Program-made: the position numbers and the translations under genes
Source of the DNA: Bacillota bacterium
Lineage (GTDB): Bacteria > Bacillota > Clostridia > Christensenellales > JAEXRW01
Length of the DNA stretch: 64,000 nt
NCBI GenBank assembly: GCA_023454175.1
Contig: JAEXRW010000018.1
Location: 95,916 to 159,915, forward strand
Direction of reading: 5' to 3'
Part shown: in pieces, positions 59,227-64,000 of the stretch
Numbering within the stretch: position 1 is the first letter of the stretch
How the letters are laid out: each line of letters starts with the position of its first letter
Notes under the pieces: model-generated
Databases searched by the model: none
Seen by the model: the letters and a program-made list of their open reading frames with translations, nothing else
Told to the model about the DNA's origin: nothing

Positions 59227-59862
59227 TTATGCCTGCTTCTTGACCGCATCGCGGATCACCAGCAGGCTGCCCTTGCTGCCGGGCACTGCGCCCTTCACAA
59301 GAAGCACGTTGCGTTCCACATCCACACGCACCACTTCCAGGTTCTGTACGGTGACGCGTTCGCTTCCCATGTGTCCCGGGAGTCTCTTTCCCTTGAACAC
59401 GCGGGAGGGGTCGGAGTGGGCGCTCATGGAGCCTACGCCCCTGTGGTAGCCCGAGCCGTGGCTCATGGGGCCGCGGTGCTGGTTATAGCGTTTGATGGTT
59501 CCCGCAAAACCCTTGCCCTTGCTGATGCCGTACACGTCCACGATATCGCCTTTGTTGAATACGTCTGCTTTGATCTCCTGCCCTACCTCGCAGCCCGAGA
59601 TGTCGTCGAGCCTGAGTTCGCGCAGGTGCTTTTTGGTTTCCACGCCGGCTTTGGCAAATTGCCCTTTTTCCGGTTTGCCCACGCGGGTCTCTTTGACGGC
59701 GCCGAATCCCACTTTGATGGCGTCATATCCGTCTGTGGCCACGGTCTTCTTCTGCACCACCGTGCAGGGGCCTGCTTCGACCACTGTGACCGGGACCACG
59801 GTGCCATCGTCTGCAAATATCTGGGTCATGCCCAGTTTCGTTCCGAGAATCGCTTTCTTCAT
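59227..59862 (-). CDS. rplC: 50S ribosomal protein L3
   Basis: 211-residue L3. MKKAILGTKLGMTQIFADDG at the start; the central extension toward the peptidyl-transferase centre includes GKGFAGTIKRYNQHRGPMSH and GSMSAHSDPSRVFKGKRLPG; the end is LLVIRDAVKKQ. Normal length. Confidence 0.99.
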   Translation of the reverse strand: MKKAILGTKLGMTQIFADDGTVVPVTVVEAGPCTVVQKKTVATDGYDAIKVGFGAVKETRVGKPEKGQFAKAGVETKKHLRELRLDDISGCEVGQEIKADVFNKGDIVDVYGISKGKGFAGTIKRYNQHRGPMSHGSGYHRGVGSMSAHSDPSRVFKGKRLPGHMGSERVTVQNLEVVRVDVERNVLLVKGAVPGSKGSLLVIRDAVKKQA

Positions 59863-59896
59863 TTCTCTTGTGCCACCTCCATGCCATAAAGCCCGT

Positions 59897-60208
59897 TTAC
59901 GGGAGCTTTATTTCTATGTCCACGCCCGCGGGAAGGTCGAGTTTCATCAGGGAATCGACCGTCTTGGGGGTGGCGCCCAGAATATCTATCAGCCGCTTGT
60001 GCGTCTTGATTTCAAACTGCTCGCGAGAGTCCTTGTACTTGTGCGGAGCGCGCAGGATCGTTACGATCTCCTTCTCCGAAGGCAGGGGGATCGGTCCCGA
60101 TATCTTGGCGCCGCTGCGTTTTGCTGTTTCCACGATGCGTTCTGCGCTCTGGTCGATCAGCTCGTGGTCATACGCTTTCAGCTTGATGCGTATCTTTTGG
60201 CTTGCCAT
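59897..60208 (-). CDS. rpsJ: 30S ribosomal protein S10
   Basis: 103-residue S10, also the transcription antitermination factor NusE. QKIRIKLKAYDHELIDQSAE, SGPIPLPSEKEIVTILRAPH and REQFEIKTHKRLIDI. First gene of the superoperon; ATG 60208 is about 13 bases from the AAGGAGG site, slightly long. The str genes (rpsL, rpsG, fusA, tuf) that often precede it are absent here. Confidence 0.98.
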   Translation of the reverse strand: MASQKIRIKLKAYDHELIDQSAERIVETAKRSGAKISGPIPLPSEKEIVTILRAPHKYKDSREQFEIKTHKRLIDILGATPKTVDSLMKLDLPAGVDIEIKLP

Positions 60209-60384
60209 TTTGCTTGTGAAACCTCCTTATGTTCCGCGGACTCGTATACACTGCCCCGTGTGTGCCGTGTTTCATTTTTACACGGCAGGCATACGGCCCG
60301 CCGCCCGATTTTCGGACATTTGTCCACGGGAATTCCCCGAGATCCTCTCGGCAACCTCCCGCTTCATCCCGCAATAGCGCAACG
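60209..60384 (-). promoter_or_regulatory. Structured leader of the S10 operon
   Basis: About 175 bases between the predicted start and rpsJ, GC-rich and foldable: CCGAGA-GGA-TCTCGG (60337-60351), a GGACA/TGTCC pair just downstream, and GCCGTGT/ACACGGC with an 8-base loop. It may be the autoregulatory target of a ribosomal protein; I cannot match it to a known leader family. Confidence 0.5.
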
Positions 60385-60390
60385 TGAATT

Positions 60391-60419
60391 ATTATAGTGC
60401 CTTTTTCCTGCGATTGCAA
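60391..60419 (-). promoter_or_regulatory. Promoter of the S10 superoperon
   Basis: On the minus strand TTGCAA (60414-60419), 17-base spacer, perfect TATAAT (60391-60396). The predicted start is near 60384. Upstream, 60420-60668 has no gene; TATAAT-like hexamers near 60548-60573 (minus) could mark a second, weaker promoter. Confidence 0.85.
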
Positions 60420-60668
60420 GTGGTTATTTTACATTTTTCAAATGATTCTTCATAACGTAAGGACCGTTATCGAATTGCCTTTGTACGCTTGCCTGCGCAA
60501 AGGGCTGGAACAGCCTTTTTTGCATGATTCGGCTGGTTCTTCTGTTGAATATTATATCCTTTATTATATGTTCCCTGGTCAATGCATCATATGCCGGACT
60601 ATGCCGCATGGGATGCGGCTCCTGGCAGCGCAACTATTAAAACATGTTTTGAATGGTTTTGCAATTCG

Positions 60669-63416
60669 TCAGTTCGAAGAAAGGGTCAGCGGTTCCTGTG
60701 TCAGCGCAGGGGCCACCTCTTTGAGGAAGATGCTCACCAGCCTGGGGTCGAATTGTGTGCCCGAGCAGGATAGGATCTCGTTTTCCGCCTCCTCCTTCGT
60801 GACCAGCATACGGTAGGGCCGCTCGCGGGTCATCGCGTCATATGCGTCGGCGATGGCCAGGATGCGCGCGTGCAGCGGGATCTTGCTGCCCGGTATGCCC
60901 CGCGGGTATCCCTTCCCGTCCCAGCGTTCGTGGTGCGCCAGCACCGATTGCGCAATGTCGGACATGTCGTTCACCGCGCTGAGGATCCTGTAGCCGATCT
61001 CGGGGTGCCGCCGTACTTCCGCCCATTCAAATTCCGTCAGGGGGCCGGGCTTGTCCACCACCGAGACGTCGATTCCCACCTTGCCGATATCGTGCATCAG
61101 CCCCGCGGTGCGCAGCTCCTGTATCTCGCGTTCCGAACATCCCAGCGCCTGCCCCATTTTTTCGCAGATGATGCTCACCCGCTCCGAATGCTCCTTTTCC
61201 CTGCGGTTGGCTTCGTACAGCGCCGTCACCACCGTGTCGATGATCTGGCCGCGGATGCTGGGTCCTTCGAAAAGCTTCCGGCGGTACATTTTGTCTTCCG
61301 ACTTTTTGAGGACCTCATAGATCTCCTCATGGCAGGTGGTTTTCACGGCCCATCCGCAGGAGATGGAGAGGGATACCACGTCGACCTTTACGCTCATGCA
61401 CAGTGCGGTGATGCGTTGGACCAGCGCCTCGGCTTCCTTTTCCCCGGTTTTGGGCAGCAGGATGACGAATTCGTCCCCGCCCAGTCGCGCGATGATGTCT
61501 TCCTTCCTGCAGCAGGCTTTGATGGCCCTGGCCGCCTGGATCAGCAGTTGGTCCCCCGTGGCATGGCCGAATGCGTCGTTGGTCAGTTTCAGTCCGTTCA
61601 CGTCCGCCATCACGATGGCGACGGGCAGGTTGCGCTCGGTATCGAGCCGTTTCAATTCCTCTTCAAAGAACCGCCGGTTGTACAGGTCGGTCAGCTGGTC
61701 GTGGAAGCTCAGGTGTTCGATCAGCGCCTGCTTCTGCCGCTGGGCGGCCACGTCGCGGAATACCAGCACCACGCCTTTGATCTCCCCGTTTTCCTGTTTG
61801 ATCGGCGCTGCGCTGCTGGCGATCTGCTTTTCCTCACCGCCCCGCGGGATCAGGATGGTATGGTTCTCCATGCCGGACACTTCCCCGGAGTGCAGCACCT
61901 TCTGCACCGGGTCCTCGCACTTTTCCCCTGTCAGCTCGTCCACGGTATTGAATACCTGTTTCAGGCTTTGGTTCCATGCGTCCTGCAGCGGCCAGCCCGT
62001 CAGCTTTTCAGCCACGCCGTTCATCAGCTGCACCCTGCCCATATCGTCTGTCGCGATGACGCCGTCGCTGACGGATAGCAGTGTGAGCCGCAGCATTTCC
62101 TTTTCCTCCGAAAGCAGGGCCTCGCTCCGTTTCCGGATCACTTCTTTCCATACGTTGTTCATCAGGATGGTGAGCTGCAGGATATCCATATGCGTGTAGT
62201 CGGTGGCCTTGTCGGCCACGCCCACCACCGCCACGATGGACTTGCGGTTCATCACGGGCACCGTCATGAACCGGGTGAAATCGATGTGTCCCGGCGGGTA
62301 TCCTTTTTTCTGTTCGTTGGGCGCCTGGAAGTCGTTTACCACGATGGGTTTTCCCTGCCGCACGGCTTCGCCCCAGATGCCCGTATCGTCCAGCTGGTAT
62401 ACTTTTGTATAGTGCCTGATCGTGCAGTCTTTTGCCACTTCGGATGACCAGGTGTTGTGCGTGAATTCCCGCCTGGCCTCGTCGTAAAAGAAGATATATC
62501 CGTATTTGCTTTTTGTTAGTTTCAGGGCCTGCTCCAGCGCGAAGTCCAGGTATTGCTGGATGGTCTCCGCTTCGTTCTGCAGGATCTTCACCAGGATCTC
62601 ATTGCGGAAAAGGTTCTGGCGCAGTTCCTCCCCCGTCTTGATCTCGTCCGTGATGTCGTGCCTGGAGCCCACGATATAGATGGGCTTCCCTTCTTCGAGC
62701 ACGGGCGTCAGCGTGGTATGCCACGTACGCTTCCCCACCGGTGTCGTCAGCGTCTCTTCAAACGCGATGGGTTGTTTTCCTTCCGCGCACCGCCTGTAGC
62801 TGGCCTCCACCTGGGCGCCGATGTTTTTGCCCCACAGGTCCTGCGGACTCAGTCCCTCCACGGATTCTATGCCGGTCAGTTTTGTGTACGCCTCGTTGAT
62901 CTTCCTGTAGCGATACCCGTCCTCCACCACCTCCAGGAGAAATAAGGCGTCCTGTGTCACGTTGAAGATCGTTTCCACTTCCGTCAGGAGCTTATTGACC
63001 TTCTTTTCTTCTTCGATCCTTTCCGTGATATCCCTCGCCACCACGTAGGCGATGTCCCCTACGATCCGTGAACGCCACTCCAGGTATCTGTACGACCCCT
63101 GGTTCGTGCGGAACCGGTTGATGTATTGGTTAATCTCCTTTTGCTCCATCAGGATCGTCAGGGCCAGTTTTGTGTTTTCCACATCGTCCGGATGTACAAA
63201 TGACAGGTACTTCTGCCCGGCCAGCTGCTCCTGTGAATACCCCAGCGTTTTCTCCCACGCCTTATTGACGCTCAGGAAGCACCCGCTCATGTTCGCAACG
63301 CAAAGCAGGTCCAGGCTCACTTCAAAAAAATTCCCCAGTACGGGTTTCCCTTTGATGTCTGCCTGGACGTTTCCCGGTGAATTGAAAAGGGTTTCATGAA
63401 ACGGCTCTTCCATCAT
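60669..63416 (-). CDS. PAS-PAS-GAF-PAS-GGDEF-HD-GYP cyclic-di-GMP protein
   Basis: A 915-residue cytoplasmic signalling protein. Order: PAS 1 (about 28-135), PAS 2 (about 145-262), GAF (about 285-435), PAS 3 (about 455-565), GGDEF (about 575-730), HD-GYP (about 735-895). The diguanylate cyclase site is intact (ARLGGDEFVILL), as is the HD-GYP phosphodiesterase site (LMHDIGKVGI and HHERWDGKGYPRG). It therefore has the parts to both make and degrade cyclic-di-GMP, probably switched by small ligands in the PAS/GAF domains. No membrane segment. ATG 63416 or 63413. It is the last gene before the ribosomal operon, with no evident functional link. Confidence 0.95.
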   Translation of the reverse strand: MMEEPFHETLFNSPGNVQADIKGKPVLGNFFEVSLDLLCVANMSGCFLSVNKAWEKTLGYSQEQLAGQKYLSFVHPDDVENTKLALTILMEQKEINQYINRFRTNQGSYRYLEWRSRIVGDIAYVVARDITERIEEEKKVNKLLTEVETIFNVTQDALFLLEVVEDGYRYRKINEAYTKLTGIESVEGLSPQDLWGKNIGAQVEASYRRCAEGKQPIAFEETLTTPVGKRTWHTTLTPVLEEGKPIYIVGSRHDITDEIKTGEELRQNLFRNEILVKILQNEAETIQQYLDFALEQALKLTKSKYGYIFFYDEARREFTHNTWSSEVAKDCTIRHYTKVYQLDDTGIWGEAVRQGKPIVVNDFQAPNEQKKGYPPGHIDFTRFMTVPVMNRKSIVAVVGVADKATDYTHMDILQLTILMNNVWKEVIRKRSEALLSEEKEMLRLTLLSVSDGVIATDDMGRVQLMNGVAEKLTGWPLQDAWNQSLKQVFNTVDELTGEKCEDPVQKVLHSGEVSGMENHTILIPRGGEEKQIASSAAPIKQENGEIKGVVLVFRDVAAQRQKQALIEHLSFHDQLTDLYNRRFFEEELKRLDTERNLPVAIVMADVNGLKLTNDAFGHATGDQLLIQAARAIKACCRKEDIIARLGGDEFVILLPKTGEKEAEALVQRITALCMSVKVDVVSLSISCGWAVKTTCHEEIYEVLKKSEDKMYRRKLFEGPSIRGQIIDTVVTALYEANRREKEHSERVSIICEKMGQALGCSEREIQELRTAGLMHDIGKVGIDVSVVDKPGPLTEFEWAEVRRHPEIGYRILSAVNDMSDIAQSVLAHHERWDGKGYPRGIPGSKIPLHARILAIADAYDAMTRERPYRMLVTKEEAENEILSCSGTQFDPRLVSIFLKEVAPALTQEPLTLSSN

Positions 63417-63883
63417 TTTATCCCCATGGCGTGCATCAAGCTGTCCCAGCCATGATTTATGGGTATTTGCATAGGATGTAAATCGGTTTCTAATATATGT
63501 ATCGTGTGATTTACAGTATTTATTTAACGGTATGTTTATTTTTTGTTAAATTGGCATGTATTTTGATTATGCTGTCATCCGCTGGTATAATCCGGTTTGG
63601 TTATGGTCCGGTGGCTTGGATTTGCAATTAAACAGCACCCTCGCCGTGCGGTGCACGTTCCGGGCGGGGATTTACCGATAATTATACCCAAAGGCATTGT
63701 GTTTTGTTTGCAGTTTCCGTAGGGGCGGGCCCTGTGTGGCCTCCCTTTATTGGATCGTCCTCTCCGCGTTTTTACCTCCTGAGCGCCCTTTTTAGATTTC
63801 TGCTCACAGCTGAAAGCTTCACCGAATCCATACCACGGTTCACCGGGGTTTCTTCTCTGGGAGTCTTCTATACAGTCATGACC
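63417..63883. other. Gap upstream of the cyclic-di-GMP gene
   Basis: No intact gene. 63470-63600 is AT-rich and probably holds the promoter of the gene at 63416. Minus 63777-63869 has a short frame (REETPVNRGMDSVKLSAVSR, ending in a stop) that reminds me of the tail of IS605-type TnpB proteins; it is at most a remnant. Confidence 0.3.
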
Positions 63884-64000
63884 ACCCGTAAAACGGGTGG
63901 CATGATTCAGCCCTATAAGGGCATGTTACTGGCAGCGCCTCAAGGCGCTATGAAGATCTGCCAACCGCATACTACTTCAGACAGCCCCTTAAGGGGCTGT
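63884..64000. repeat. Train of four short perfect hairpins
   Basis: CCACCCG-TAAAA-CGGGTGG, GCCC-TATAA-GGGC, AGCGCC-TCAA-GGCGCT and the palindrome CAGCCCCTTAAGGGGCTG occur within 117 bases and run to the window edge. The design recalls the ends of IS200/IS605-type elements or a compact structured RNA. No transposase gene is visible inside the window. Confidence 0.55.

Noticed and set aside
60424..60633. A 69-codon minus-strand frame upstream of rpsJ
   Set aside because: No ribosome site, and the end overlaps the S10 promoter; treated as noncoding.

Overview
The window looks like chromosome from a Clostridia-class member of the Bacillota (Firmicutes), moderately GC-rich. The evidence is a complete S10-spc-alpha ribosomal cluster in Firmicutes order, continuing through ecfA1-ecfA2-ecfT-truA-rplM-rpsI; a KOW protein between map and infA; zinc-binding forms of S14, S4 and adenylate kinase; many SpI-lipobox lipoproteins; and a 2-hydroxyacyl-CoA dehydratase activase-type giant protein. 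A Christensenellales-like origin is only a guess. No tRNA, rRNA, CRISPR array or prophage was seen. Nearly everything runs on the minus strand.

Layout. 1-3 kb: the 5' part of a eukaryotic-type hexokinase, then a secreted RCC1-like propeller gene followed by a membrane protein gene. 3.2-11.5 kb: glutamine-dependent NAD synthase, plus-strand genes for a CAP-domain lipoprotein, NADH pyrophosphatase and an M15 peptidase lipoprotein, then an M29 aminopeptidase, a lipoprotein and a ferredoxin-type aldo/keto reductase. 11.8-18.8 kb: a 1413-residue activase, a CAP/Ig-like wall protein and an FMN-binding lipoprotein. 18.9-26.6 kb: the most unusual block, a BlaI repressor, a BlaR1-like M56 receptor whose outer domain is itself a lipoprotein homologue, and three free-standing lipoprotein paralogues of that domain. 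27-31.2 kb: a spermidine operon (speD-speA-speE-speB) preceded by a 47-codon ORF whose stop overlaps the speD start. 31.8-38.8 kb: a small protein, an MBL-fold hydrolase, a GNAT enzyme, a small tandem-repeat protein, glmS, glmM and trxB. 39-60.4 kb: rpsI, rplM, truA, the ECF transporter genes and the whole ribosomal superoperon. 60.7-63.4 kb: a PAS/GAF/GGDEF/HD-GYP cyclic-di-GMP protein. The window ends in a train of short hairpins.

How parts work together. SpeA, SpeB, SpeD and SpeE give a full arginine-to-spermidine route. GlmS and GlmM supply glucosamine-1-phosphate for peptidoglycan. The 18.9-26.6 kb block reads as one sensory unit: the receptor and repressor share an autoregulated promoter with a long dyad, and the lipoprotein trio has its own promoter with a weaker dyad near its start point. 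Short palindromic repeats of at least three families sit in the intergenic gaps, some touching stop codons.

Limits: all assignments come from reading motifs and gene order; no database search, structure prediction or alignment program was run.
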